NCBI GenBank assembly: GCA_017506865.1
Contig: JAFCMP010000151.1
Coordinates: 1 to 64,000 of the forward strand
Source of the DNA: Tribonema minus
Lineage: Eukaryota > Sar > Xanthophyceae > Tribonematales > Tribonemataceae
Length of the DNA: 64,000 bases
Reading direction: 5' to 3'
The notes below the pieces were generated by a model. That model was not told the origin of the DNA. It ran no database searches and saw nothing but the letters and a program-made list of their open reading frames with translations. Of this stretch, positions 29,371 through 49,946 are shown piece by piece. Numbering within the stretch: the stretch's first letter is position 1; the number at the start of each line of letters is the position of its first letter. A program made the position numbers and the translations under genes.

Positions 29371-32300
29371 GCCGGTGGCCATGGCGTACCAGTGGTGGAT
29401 GACGGCGGTGTCGCTGGCGGCGTGCCTCGCGATGCTGCGCGTGGGGGTAGAGGTCGCGGCGCGCGACGTGTACACGCCGCCCGACAGGGTGGCAGCGCTC
29501 ATGAAGGTGGGGGCACACACAAGAAGCGCGCGTGTCCCTGAAGGAGTGTCGGCGCGCCCGTTGTTCATGCGGTGGGCGGGGCAGGCTGACCTGTCATGCG
29601 TACATACGTACTTTGGGACTTGTAATTATAACGACATTCTTCGAATTACGTACGTGCACGCAGCGGAACGGTCGTGCACTCGGGCGCATCGCCGGCGGAC
29701 CTGCGCTGCATGGTGCCGCCATGCTCTCGATGTGCTGGCCTAGTCTACTCGTGGCGGTCTAGCATGTGGCGCCCGCCGTTTGCGCAATGGGATGCTGCGA
29801 AGTATGTGAACGTACATGGGCTTAGAAACTGCAGCTGCAATGCAGGAGCCGACAGTGTGGCAGCGCTCATGAAGGTGCAGGGCATGTACATGAAGTGCGC
29901 ATCTCTGAAGGAGCGCCGGCGCGCCCGCCCCGTTGTTCATGGGGGGGGGGCGGGGCAGGCTGACCTGCCGTGCGTACATACGTACATGCGGCGGAACGGC
30001 CGTGCGCACAGGCGCATTGCCAGCAGACCCGCTGAAGGAGCGCCGGCGCCCCCATCATTCGTGCGGCAAGCGGGGCAGGCTGACCTGCCATGCGTACATA
30101 TGTACACGCATGCGGCGGAGAGGTCGTGCGCACAGGCGCATTGCCGGCAGACCTGCGCTGCGCGGCGGCGCCGCGCGCTCGATGTGCTGCCCTCCTCTGT
30201 TCAGCACGTGGCATCCGCCGCGTGCACGCCAAGATGGCTTCTTGCCCGCATGTTAGAAACTGCAGTATGTTAGAGACTGCAGCTGCAGTGCAGGGGCTAC
30301 GATCGAATGGCAGAATACCCCACTCGATTCCCGGCGTCGTGCAGTTATAGGCTTGCTCTGCGGCTGCCGCGCACGGAAGCTGAACGGCGGATGCCGGCGA
30401 ATCACTGACGGCGCCGTTGGCCGGACGCGACAGAGTCATCACGGCTGCACACGCGCTCGTCCTACACAACGCTGCTGTGCAGGTGGCATCAAGTCTGCAG
30501 CAGCGCTCAGACACACTGCTTAGCAGTGCTCAGCTCGCCGCCGTTTCGCAGTCTCCAGGTGCTCGGGCAGCGCAGCGCATCCGCGCGTGACACCGCGCCG
30601 CACCATCAATGCCAGGGCCAGCGCGTTCATTCATGCACTCATGCGCTCATTCATGAATTCGCTCATTCATGAAATTCATGAATGCGCTTGACGCCGCGCC
30701 GCGCCTCAGCCGGCGAGGGCGCTGGCAGCAGGGCGCGTACCCTCATTCATTCATTCATTCATTCATTCACTCGCTCATTCATGAATTTCGCCGCGCAGGT
30801 CATCTCCGCGCAGCAGGAGCGCTCCAAGGTGCCACTCAAGAGCCTCCGCTCCGGCAAGCAGAAATGGCGCATCCTTGTGGCGGCGTACTTCGGGCGCCTC
30901 GAGCATCTGATTGGCGGAGCCGCACTGACCGCGCTTGGTGTCATCCTCATGCACTATCTGGTGAGCTTTACATGAGTTGAGATTGTAGACTTCAAGGTGA
31001 CCTCAGCTGAACCACCTGATGAGCGCGGGAAGTTTGAGCCACATGCATATGTGTACATACTTAGGTTGTTCTGACCGTAAGCTGCTTGCGTTCGGCGTCG
31101 TCATCATGCACTATCTGGTGAGCACTGGGGCCAGAGCTACATATATACCTACCTGACTAACCCTGACCCTGAGACCACGCACGGCAGTGCTCGTGCACTG
31201 TGCAGCGAGCAGCGCAGCCGCAATGCAGCAGCTGCAACTTACGGCACAGATACCAGGGCGCGTGGTGCTGCAACCCTGATGCTCACCCTCACTGTGACTG
31301 TAAAAAGCGGCGCAATGCTTTGCGGGCCAGTGGACTGTCCGGAGAGGCCGCGCCACTGGCGTTGCTGGTTTCGTTTGTTTTCATGCGGCGTTCGATCTCA
31401 TGAGCACCCTCGCCCGCGCCTTGAGCCCTGTACCAATAACCCTGACGCCAACCTATGCCCTGGTGCTGCTGCTGCTGCTGATGCCGCTGCTGCTGCGCTG
31501 CTTTTGATGCGCAGGGTATGCTGGCCATGACTGGAGAGTTCCGCATCGTGTGGATCTGGTGGTGGGTAGGCGTGTCGTGCCTCATTGCGCTGGTGGTCTC
31601 GCTGGCGGGCTTCTGGATCCTGTTCAGGCTGCTCATCTGGAAGGCGAGCCTCGCATGGCTCAAGCCGGTGAGCGCTGATGCATTTGAAAGGTAGGTATCA
31701 TCAGAATGGGTATGGGTATGTGCAGGCTGCTCATCTCTGGAAGGCGAGCCTCACGTGGCTCAAGCCGGTGAGCGCTGACGCACTTGAGGGGTAGGTATGA
31801 TAAGGGTAGGTATGCGTATGTTACTCAGTTGGGATCGTAAAAGTCGAGCGTCACGTGGCTCAAGCTGATGAGCGCCACTGCAGTTGCAGCTGGCAGGGTT
31901 TCAGCCTAACCTGGATTAGGATCAAACCTGCAGCAAGGCCGGCAATTGCATTGTGTTGCCTCACGCGCTCCCCATGCTGCGTGGCTGTCAAAGTAAAATT
32001 AGAGCTAGGGTTAGGGTTAGGGTTAGGGCAAGAGGTACTTGTCTGTACGAAATGCGCCACTTTGCACGTCGCGAGAATGCAGCACCAGGTCGCGGCGCAT
32101 GACCGCGTGAGCGACGCAGAGTGCGTGGCGCAGCTGTACGATTGAGGCACGTCAACACGATCGCGTACATTTTGCAGGAATAGAGTACTCAATCCTGAGG
32201 TATGGAGACGTGTGAATGCGTCGCCGCTGCGCCATGTGCAACGCGCGCGGACGTGCGTGACGGTCATTACATGCTCTTACAGCCACATCGTCTCTCACTC

Positions 32301-35143
32301 AAAAACCTTCTTGAACACATTTTCTTCAATTTACGTATTGCTGTGCTGTCCCTGCACCCTGTGCGATGCACGCAGGCGTGCGCGGTGGTAATTGCCGTCG
32401 CGGTGTGCGCCATGCACTACACGGGGGTGTTTGCGGCCACGTATGTCTATGTCCCTGGCCGCCAGGCCGCGCCTGCCAGCTTCCAGGTCAGATTTGGCAC
32501 GCTTGTATAATTGCCAGGTCAGATTTGGCGCGCTGGGATAATTGCAGTGATTGCATGATGCTTGCCCTCGCCCTTGCGCTCATAGTGACGGCAGTGTCTT
32601 CGTACTAGGAAATGCTCATCGTGTACTTGAAAATATGAAGTAATGCCGCACTTGCGTTGCTCATATATATTCTTCACATCGACGGGACTGCATATTACGT
32701 GCAGTGTTTGACATGACATGAACACTTCAACTCGAAGTATCACACTCTTGACTTTGCGCTCTCGCCTCAATTTTGTAAAAGCACTTCACGTCACCGTGCT
32801 CCCACGCGTGCGCGCAGGTGACGCCCGAAGTTCAACTGGGGCTCTGTGCGGCAGTGCTCATCGCGGCGCTCGCGGCAGAGCGGCGCACCTATGCATACCC
32901 ATGGGCTCGTCCCTCGTGAAAAACCCCAAGAAAGTCTGCTGTGTTTGTCCCTCTGCATGCAGCCCGAGCTCATGCAGTAACTCAAACCGTACCCACGAGC
33001 CAACGGCTTCAACACTTGAAGTTGCCGTGCTCCCCGCGCGCGCGCAGGTGACGCCCGAAGTTCAACTGGGCATCTGCGCGGCAGTGCTCATCGCGGCGCT
33101 CGCGGCGGAGCGCGCCGTGTGCCAGGACCTGCGCAGCGCGTACGCGCAGCTGCAGGACACCAACCTGTTCTCCATGTTCAGCAGCGACGGGCGGCGCGGC
33201 GGCGCACCGCGGGGGGGCAGGTGCGCACGACATGGGAGCTCTGTAATGAAAGCTTCAAGTGTAACTTCAATCACTGTTGGGTGCTTAGAAACACATGCAA
33301 CGGGTGACGCGGCGGTGCGCCGGGGGGTGCAGGTGCGCACAATATGAGGGAGCTCTTTAATAAAAAGTTCAAGTGCAACTTCAATATCTGTTGGAGTGCG
33401 TACGCGCAGCTGCAGGACACCAACCTCCTCCATGTTCAGCAGCGACGGGCGGCGCGGCGGCGCACCGCGGGGGGCGCAGGTGCAGTAACGAGGGATTGTT
33501 CTGGTGAAAACGTCAAGTGTAACTTCAATAATTGTTTAATGCTTAAAAGAACAGCGACGGGCGGTGCGGCGGCGCGCCGGGGGGGGGGGGGGGGGCGCAG
33601 GTGCGCACGAGCGCGGACATGAGTGAGCTTTTTTGTTGTGAAAATGTCAAGTGCAACTTCAACACCTGCCGGATGCAGACATGTCGGAAATGACGACTCA
33701 GCTAGAGCTCCATGGCCAGATGCCAAGCCAGGTAGCAAGGCAGCAGGGAGAAAAGAGACTCCGGCTGAAAGACCGTGCTAAGGCGAAGTGAATATTGAGC
33801 ACAGGTCCGGGCTGCCTCCTCCGAGAAGACGCGAATAAGGCACAATCGTATGAGTGCAATACAGCACGGTGGAATATAAAGTATGGTGCAACCAGTCATG
33901 TCCCTGCAGGCAGTACATGTCCTTGCAGTTACACGATTCTGCAGTTACATGAGAGCATGATATTCCGACAGACACGCCTGCTGTTGCGTTTCAAATGACG
34001 GGAGTGTATGTTGGCCAGGTGGACGCAGTGGATCACGCATCACATGTCGGATGCACACCTGGCGCAGGCTGACTCCTCCAGACCAATCTCAGAGTTCCAA
34101 CGCAGAGCGCACAGCACTGTTGGTGTCAGGGGTGAGGGAGCCCCCAGATGCAGGGCTACACCTGTGACATCGCCATGAAGAACCAGTCGATCCTGGATGC
34201 CCCGAATACACAAGCGACCCAAGGCGTAGCTTGCCAGCAGATGTAACTGCCACTGTGCAAGACACTCAAAGCACCCAATTCACAATGGTATTAAAGAATT
34301 GGTGAGCGTAGCTGTCGTTGCTGTGTGCGCGGAGAGGTGCGCGCTTGCAGTGCTGCAGGCAGCCTCTCTCTGGTCGCGGCGATTCGTGTTAGTAGTTGTG
34401 CATCTGAGAGAGCGAGGGGGCTCTGTGCATCTGAGAGAGCGAGGGGGCAGAGCCCCTCAGGGCCCAGCGCCCTTGCGGCAGCAGCGCGGGCGAGATCACC
34501 TGCGCGCCGGTGCACTCGCTGTCACGGCTGCGCGCCGTACTTCGGGTTAGGGTTAGGGTTAGGGTTATGGCTGCGCGCGATACAGCAGTCGTGCGCTCAG
34601 ACGGCCTTCCGGACCTGCGCAGTCGCTCAGAACCACTACATAGTAGCCGTGGGCTGGCCGATGGAATGCGACGCGCGGCGCACAGAATCAATTCTGTATA
34701 AGCGCTGTAGAGCATCAGCACACAAGGCAGCTGAGAACTATCCCTACAAGGAACGCATGTGCAACGCGCACAACATCCATGCTGCGTGAGCACTGTAGCA
34801 CACGCGTGCAGCAGGCACCTGAGGAACCGATCGTCACGGGGATCACGCATGGCGGTGACCGCGCCCAATGGGATGCCACACAGAACAACTTCAACACACC
34901 ATCACAGCGCCCGTCCACTGCACGCGCTGACCCCCGTCCGTGTCGCCATGGCGTCTCCGCGCAGGCCGTTCAGCGGCAGTAGCCAGCTGGGCAGCGCGAG
35001 CACCGGCGGCACCGGCGGCGGCGGCGGCAGGCCGCTGAGCCGCAGCGGCACCAGCCGCGGCAGCGCTCAGCTACAGCTAGGCGACACCAGCTGCGAGAGA
35101 AACGCCAGAACGCACACGGACAGCACCGTGACGCGCGCAAACA

Positions 35144-35175
<32 letters not shown>

Positions 35176-35907
35176 CGCAGTGCTCAGCTCAGGCACAGCG
35201 CGCAGCTCTGGCACAGCGACCACGGTCAGGCCGCTCCCGCCAGCCGAAGCGGCTCTCGTGAGATGCACAGGATCAACTCAGCCACAAGTATTGGTGGAGG
35301 CGGCGGCAGCGGCGGCGGTAGCGGCGGCGGCGGCAGCGGCGGCGGCGGTGGCAGCGGTGTTGGTCGCGGCGGCAGCGCCAGCGACGGCAGCGGCACCGGC
35401 TTGAGCGCTACCGACGGCGGCGGCGGCACTGCCGGCGGAGGCGGTGCTGATGGAGGCAGTGATGGCGAAGTCACCCCCTGCGCAACCGGCGCCACCAGCA
35501 GAAACCTTTTGAAACGGATGATGACCACGATAGACGATGCCGAGGCCTCAATCTCTATGGCCACGGGCACGTGGAGTGCGGACCCCGCGCGCAGCGCTGG
35601 GAGTGGCGACGCGGGTGACGGTGGCAATCACAATGGCGAACGCGGCAGCAGCGGCGTAGACGGCGGCACCGATTGCAGCGGCATCGTCGGCAGCAGCAGC
35701 AGCAGCGACGGCGCCATCGCCGCGAGTGGCCTCGGAAGCAGCGGCGGCACTGGGGGCGGCAGCGGCAGCAGCGGTTTTCGAAGCGGACGACTCGGCAGCA
35801 GACTCAGCGGCGTCGGCCCGGGCTGCCGCATCGCGCCGCTGACCCCTGCCCTTGCCACAGCCGTGGATGATGGATCTCATGCCGGCGTGATTGTACAGCC
35901 AGCATGA
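28065..35907 (+). CDS. MHYT-A: seven-helix MHYT sensor protein with Gly/Ser-rich tail
   Basis: Integral membrane sensor by family. Exons: 28065-28150, 28433-28487, 29195-29506, 30799-30960, 31515-31667, 32376-32486, 33048-33220, 34965-35907. Phases match at every junction and give about 664 residues. TM1 is in EHWNLFTIFISFVVSAAG. Exon 3 carries WSMHFLGMSA and a second helix. Exons 4 and 5 join to make MHYLGMLAM. Exon 5 adds a helix (ALVVSLAGFWILFRLL), exon 6 carries AMHYTGVFAA, and exon 7 gives TM7. These are the three M-H-F/Y-x-G motifs of MHYT domains, which are proposed to bind metal ions. The last exon (314 codons with stop) is Gly/Ser rich with MTTIDDAEASIS and CRIAPL. No catalytic output domain was seen. 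The ATG is shared with MHYT-B and -C, though upstream sequence stays open for some codons. Confidence 0.82.
29507..30185 (+). repeat. Tandem copies of the 3' edge of MHYT-A exon 3
   Basis: The exon end GTGGCAGCGCTCATGAAG|GTG plus about 130 intron bases is repeated from about 29855. Later copies near 30020 and 30120 keep mainly the intron part (GGAG(T/C)G(T/C)CGGCGC, GGGGCAGGCTGACCTG, GCGTACAT). The copy at 29855 keeps the coding bases and a GTGCAG donor. Confidence 0.8.
31668..31880 (+). repeat. Tandem copies of the 3' edge of MHYT-A exon 5
   Basis: Two further copies (near 31738-31835 and 31838-31875) of GGAAGGCGAGCCTC...TGGCTCAAGCCG|GTGAGCGCTGA with the following GGTAGGTAT...GGGTATGT. The real exon end is 31667. 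MHYT-B has a longer array of the same unit. Confidence 0.85.
32819..32885 (+). repeat. Decoy copy of the 5' edge of MHYT-A exon 7
   Basis: Acceptor GCGCAG followed by 60-odd bases almost identical to the start of exon 7 (VTPEVQLG(L)CAAVLIAALAAE), then divergence after GAGCGG. It lies about 230 bp upstream of the complete exon (33048-33220). If used as an exon start it would lead into unrelated intron sequence. Confidence 0.8.
33221..33625 (+). repeat. Tandem copies of the 3' edge of MHYT-A exon 7
   Basis: Copies of the exon end (CAGCGACGGGCGGCGCGGCGG...GGCAG|GTGCGCA) recur near 33300-33350, 33398-33490 and 33553-33620, each followed by AA(A/C)(G/T)TCAAGTG(T/C)AACTTCAAT. One keeps TACGCGCAGCTGCAGGACAC in full. 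Confidence 0.8.
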
Positions 35908-36420
35908 GCGCATACACACGCTGCTGCTGTCTAGAGTAGCAAGAGCTGCTACCAGCTTCCGGCTGCCAGTGCTGCGATGGTGCAAGATGCGGTGACGGCA
36001 GCGGCGGCAGGCACAACAGCGCTAGCATTGGCGTCGTCAATAATGTGCAGCATTGGCGACAGCGGCAGTGGCAGCAGCAACAACAATGGCAGCGGCAGCG
36101 GCAGCCAACAACAGAGCTGCAGTGGCGGCGGCAGGAGCGGCATTGGCAGAGGCCACGACAGCGGCAGCGGCAGCAGCAGCAGTAACAGTGGCAGCGGCGG
36201 CAACAGCGGCAGCAGCTGCAGCAGCAAAAGTGGCAGCAGCAGCGGCAGCGGCGGCAGCAGCGGAAGCGACGCTGTGACAGCAGCAGCAGCGACGCGCCAG
36301 GCCTGTGCTTCCATACTCGTGCCAAGTGCTGACCACACTGGCTGCCCGCGAGCGTGTCACGACAAGGTACGTCAAGACGGCGGGGACAGACAAGGCGGAT
36401 GTGGCAGTCAGCTGACATGA
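35908..36420 (+). other. Low-complexity AGC/GGC region after MHYT-A
   Basis: Follows the stop of MHYT-A and has GGCAGC-type repeats like the last exon (an open frame reads SGSGSSNNNGSGSGS). It is either 3' UTR or an old duplicate of the tail exon. No distinct gene can be supported. Confidence 0.4.
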
Positions 36421-37384
36421 AGCTGAGCACTGCCAAGGCCGCAGTGCTCCAATTGCTTTCCATGATTGACAGCCAGCAGTGGTGCCCTAGCCGCCGCCAC
36501 TGCCGCCACCATGATCACTGTACGTTCAGAAGCGGAGGCACCCGCAGCAAACCATGCTTTGCATCGCTGGTTCAAGCCAATAGGGCTAGCTATACATCCC
36601 ATTTCTTCGTCAGGAGTTGGCTGCAACAGGCAGCAACTTATATAACGAGTCGTCACAGCTGAGTCCAGGCTGCAGCATTGCGCCCGCAGCGTATACAGCG
36701 CGCCACGCGCTGATGCCTGGTGCAGTTGAAGTTGAAGTTATCGTCAGCCATCTGCAAGTTGCAGGTATGGCATGTAGAGGTGATACAAAGCAAGAGGGTT
36801 GTACTAGTACTTGCACGTGGCGGTGCAGAGCAAGACGTGTTGAGGTGATTGCGCTTAGAGCAAACACAGCCGGAGTGGCAATAGGGGCATAGTATCACAT
36901 CAACAGGACGTGACGTGACGTGACGTGTCGTGTGGGTAGCGGCGGCCTGTCCCTGCAGCATTGCTCAGGGAGAGTTGTAGTGTAGTAGCACCCTTGAAAG
37001 CATCGTTGCAGCTGCAGTGTCATAAGCTCACCACTACACATAGCAGTCCAGCGTAGCTGGTCTTATTGTAATGCCTGGCGTGTCATACTGCCGCCCCTCC
37101 CATCAATGACAAGTCTCTCCCGTTGCGCTGTTGACGGTGCACTCATCTGGCGCGAGTTGAGAAGCGGCAAGCCAGCAATAGCAGAACACATCGTGCAATG
37201 CTTCGAGAGCCTTTACCTCGAGCGCCTGTATTGGTATGTATCTTTTGGTGCGCAATCTGCATGTGTATGTACACGACGTAATATCGTTTGTGCGACTCTG
37301 CGCGTGCGTCTGCACAGTGTACACCTGTGAGCTGATGTATGCATGCGCACTGACAGCCTACAACAATGATTGAATAACGTTGGG
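36421..37384. other. MHYT-A to MHYT-B spacer, no firm gene
   Basis: No recognised family. On + an exon-like segment reads LIWRELRSGKPAIAEHIVQC and ends near 37232 at a GTATGT donor, but no partner exon was found. A short GACGTGACGTGACGTG run lies near 36907. Confidence 0.3.
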
Positions 37385-37520
37385 CCGGATGCTAGCGTGC
37401 GCGCACCCACAGCAAGCTCTACCTGACAGGCGTAATGAATGGCTCAAACATGGTGGTCAAAAATGGATGGCCGTGCTGCAGGCTGCCGAGGGAGGGGGGG
37501 ATCAGAAACCACACCTGCAG
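37385..37520 (+). pseudogene. Relic of RLE endonuclease region
   Basis: GCGTGCGCGCACCCACAGCA and the bases after it match the element at the left edge near 3110-3190 (SVRAPTASS, then the TGxxN(A/G)SN stretch), with frame breaks. It is a fourth, much decayed member of the element family, just upstream of MHYT-B. Confidence 0.6.
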
Positions 37521-37955
37521 GCCGACAGCGACGGCATCAAAAACGCCGACGTAAACGTTAGCAAACCATCAACAAGGTGTGGTTCTCCTCCTCCTCCTCC
37601 TCCTCTCCCGTGCAAGGTGGAACATGCGGAATAAACCGAGAAACCGTCGTTCAGGTTGATTGGTTGGGTCCCTCCGCGATCGCCTCTTCAGGCTGAAACA
37701 CATCAGTTAAACAGACATGCGATAAACGATGTAGCTGCTAGAGCATATGAGTTCACGAGGCGTCAGACACGAGCTGCCACACAGCGGGTGCACGAGTTGT
37801 TGCTGAAGCAGCAGCTCGGGCTTTTGGTTTTGGCTATATGTTTGGCGATAACAGTTTGTAAATGCGCGCCAGCGGCGGTGTGCAAGCAGATCAGCTGTAG
37901 GGGTAGCAGTTCATGCAAAGGTGACGGATCAGGCCACGAGCCGCACTGCATCAGC

Positions 37956-46029
<8,074 letters not shown>

Positions 46030-49000
46030 CGCTTGTGCGTACCGCTTACGAAGCCTGCGTTGCCACAGTGGATGCCAGTGCCGCCGTCAGCGTACACCTG
46101 CTGGATCGGCGGCCGCAGCGGCATTGCCAGCGCGCTGCTGCTCGTGCCTCTGCCACCCCCAGCCCGCGGCACTCTGCTTGGATTCCTGCGGATAGATTGC
46201 GTCTCGTGTGCGCGCCTGGTGACGGCGCCGCCTGCAAATGGCGCACCACATCGGCGCCTCCGAGTCTCTTGAGCAGGGGCAGCTGTGCCGCAGGCGCTGC
46301 GCGCTTGTCCCTTTCGCCCCTTGCGGCACGCGCTCTGCTGCCAGCGCATGTTCAAAACTGCGCAGCGCCTGCAGAGCCTCGACCGCAGCCGCCGATGCGC
46401 GGCGGGGCGTGCGCTGAAGCAGCGTGCCACGCAGCCACGCCCGCGGCGGCGCGCGCGACGGGGGCCGGAACCCGCCTGCACGCCGCACCGTGTCCGTCTG
46501 CCTGCCTACCGCGTTGCTGCGCACCTTGTTGCCGTGCCGCGGAAGGCGAGCAGCAATGGGCGGGGGGTATCAGCTGCAGAAGCGCATACCTGGCATACGC
46601 CTAGATACATACCCCATGCTGGCCATCAGCGAGCGCCGCGCCGTCTAGGACACGCGCACGACACCGCGCTGCGTGCGTTCACAAGTTTTTGAAGTGCACG
46701 TAATCGGCCTGCAGAGTGTGTGCTGTGCACGCCGCCGGCAAGCCAGAGCATCCCCCAGACAACAGAATCGGGTGCACAGCACCTGTTTGTAGCCATTCTG
46801 TTTCGTGCCAAGTGGCGCAGGGGGGCAGCGCACATGCGTTGCACTGTGCCTTGGTGCTCCGTGCGGCAGTGCCTAGGCATACAGCGGAGCCAGTAGTGCA
46901 CACAAGCACGAGCCACGTCATGCATCGGCTTGGATGCCGCTGTATGGCAGCAACCATCCATTGCGCATCGCAACTCATTTCGAACAAGATCCCCCCCCCC
47001 CCCCCTCTCATTGTTGTTGAGGCTCGTCTGGGCTGCATGTGTAGCGCGTTGAGCACGAGTCTTGGCTGATGCGATATGCAGCCGGACCGCTGTGCACATT
47101 CGGCTGCATGCATGCACCAGGCAGCTGGCTCTTTACGACGCCTTCATTCGTTCAAACCCCCCCTCCCCGTTCCTGGGCCTCTCACCCAACACTCGCAAAT
47201 ACATTTGGCGCTACATTTCACACAGAGGACCAACGGAGGTGTCGAGTCTTGTGATTTTCTTCAACAACAGTATCTATTTCTCATGCCTGCCACATGGGAG
47301 CGGAGGTGTCGAGTTATGTGAGTTTTTCCAAAACGTTGCCTGTCTCTCATGCCTGTCGCATGGGAGCAAGCCTTCGGTTCGAGGGGGAGGGGGGGGATGG
47401 CAGCACGGGCGCCCCGCAAGCACATCGCTCAGTTATTATCCCTGTTATCCTGAGCCACTTTGATGAGCGACATGGCGCAGTTCTGCAGATACATACCCCA
47501 TTTGCCGCTTGCACTGACTGTGCGTCCAGGTGTTGTCGACACTTGTGCCATGCACGTGTCTCGGTACCAGTGCGACATCGTGCCGTGCATGGCACAAGTG
47601 TCGACAACACCTGGACGCACATGACCAAGAGAGCCCACACCCCTCATTTGTTTGGTCGGCCGTGTGCTCGAATCCTAACTGCGCGCAAAACCCGACGAAC
47701 AAAAATGTAAGCCCCCCCCCCCCCCTCCCCCATTTGCCCGCGTCACCCGCCTGGACTTCATACTTGAAGTATTCCCGACCCTTGACCGACGAAGGCAGCT
47801 GTAGCGCCGTGCACGAGCAATTGACATTGCAAATCCGGAGTGACACCACGGCATCTGACAGAGGCAGTTCTGCTTTGTATACCTGAACAGCAAGTGCATC
47901 CGCTACCTGAACATAGCACTCAAGTTGAAGTTGCATCCGAAACCGCACAAGGTGACGTGCTTTGCCCGCAGACCATCCACCCAACAAGATTGCGTTGGAC
48001 ATCCACGTTCAAGCCCCTCTGACACGCACGCCGCGTCTCTCATGCGAACGTGTGACTGCGAAATATTGCCGAACTTCCACAAATGTCATCATCAGGCAGG
48101 CGTCTGAGAGCGTTTGGGTCATGCAAGTCAGCTAGCAGGCGCAGCAAGCAAATCTCTGAAAGTCGTGACCCCGCAGAGAGTGACTGATCGGTCCCAGCAT
48201 GTGTACGTGCTGGCTGTGCTGCATGTCATAGCATAGAACTGCAGGCCTAGGCTCCAGCCGGTTCTGGCGTCTCTCGTGGTGCCTTGACGCAGATACCCCA
48301 ACACCGTACTACAATATTTCAGCAAGGGGGTGTACAGCCATGCAGACCAAGCTGCGGCACAGGAGTGAAACCTAAGAACGTATAGGGCACCCGGCCTCCC
48401 TTCAAGGCCTTTATGAATACGAGTGCACAGGTACAGTCATGCAGTGTACATAGCACGCTCAGATGGTGCGCCACCGCCGTTCAACACGATACCGGCTGCG
48501 TTGCACAAAGTTGCATTTTTCTGCCCCCCCCCCCACTGCCAGGCACGCTGCCCCCCCCCCTTCTGCGACAGGAATTTGCTGAGAGCGCTGAGCGTGGGAC
48601 GGCACGTGCTGCGAATTGCATACCTACATGCCTTCTTGAGCATTGTGCCGGCACCACCGCACAGTGGGTGTGATGCAAATGACCTGTGCTCTCGTGAGTG
48701 CAGAAGCCACGTGGCTTATTAAGGAAGTTCCGACATCTCGTGAGACAAACCTGCGAGCCACGCAGGCGACGGAACTCCGGTACCCTCGATAAATGCAAAG
48801 CAAGCGTACGGGTCGGGACACCAGAAAAACAGGCGCTGCGCAGCAATGATCCCTCGTCAAGCAGCGCAGGCACCTCACACAGTGGCTGCGGCCGCTCCCC
48901 TCCCCCCCCTGTGCACTGCGCTGTCGCACGGATAAACCGCTTGCGCTACGCCCATTGTGGGCAAACCAGCTGCCCTCAGACCTGGGCCTGGCATTGCGTC

Positions 49001-49442
49001 GCGTAACCAACGGCGAAACAGACATTCATAAACACAGAGCCACCAATCGAGACGCCCGCTGGCGGTGCTGCTGATAGCCCCCGCTGCCTTGCCCCCCCCC
49101 CCCACACACTGCTCTTCGCCTCTCCGCTAGGCAGTGTCTCCGCCAACAGCACACCGGATTACGGGTGTGGTGAGCATGTAGATAAGTGTGCGAGTAAACC
49201 GCTCACAGCAGTGCGCGGGCGCCCACTGAAGGGCAGGCGTGTACGCTCCCTCTTTGGAAGGCCGCCCGCTGCATGCTGCTGCTGGCGTGCCATCGGCTGA
49301 GTGCGCACCGAACCTCAACTTTGTAGGGAATATGGAGGAGGGGGCACAAAGGAAGGGGAAAGGGGGGGAGGGGTTGTTGGAGCGGATTCCGCAACGGCGT
49401 GCTGCGCGGTGACAGGCGTCAGTCTGCGCAGCGCCGCCGCCG
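46030..49442. other. Convergent spacer between MHYT-B and MHYT-C, no recognised gene
   Basis: Contains 3' flanks of both genes. No family motif was found. It holds poly-C runs (about 46988-47003, 47712-47725, 48521-48560) and a 65-bp direct duplication at 47234-47365 with GGAGGTGTCGAGT and CATGGGAGC. It also holds a long perfect inverted repeat (47519-47621) and a retroelement-tail-like block near 48385-48425. Confidence 0.5.
47519..47621. repeat. Perfect 38-bp inverted repeat with 27-bp loop
   Basis: Arm 47519-47556 (core GGTGTTGTCGACACTTGTGC) is the exact reverse complement of 47584-47621. A related half (GTGTCGACAACACCTGG) occurs at about 16870-16886. Possible foldback element or hairpin RNA source. 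Confidence 0.9.
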
Positions 49443-49897
49443 CTACGCTAGCAGCTCCATGGCCGTGAGCGTTGTGCCGCTGCGGGCAAACCCCGTGCTG
49501 CTGCGCAAGAGCGCGGCGGGAGCGGTGGCGGCAGCAGCGGCGTCGGCGCCGGCGGCAGCGGCATCGCCGGCAGATGCGGCGGCAGCGGCAGCGGCAGCGG
49601 CGGGAGCGCTGCCCCTGGTGCCAGTCCACCGCAGCGTGCTGCCGGCAGCGTTGACCACCGCCAGGATGGGGAAGGCAGTGGCCGTAACGGCAGTGTTGGG
49701 CATGGCGCACGCGGCGTCGCAGTCCATGGGCACGACGCGGCAGACGCTGGCACCGCCGCGCCCGCTGCCGCCGCCGCCGCCGTCCCCGCCGCCGCGGCCG
49801 CGGCCGCTGCTGCTGCCGTCGCCTCGCACAGAGCGGCTGCTGCCTGGCCGGCATTTGCTTCTCCAGAAGCTCTGGCGGTGCGCGGCACCGGCGCCGC

Positions 49898-49946
<49 letters not shown>

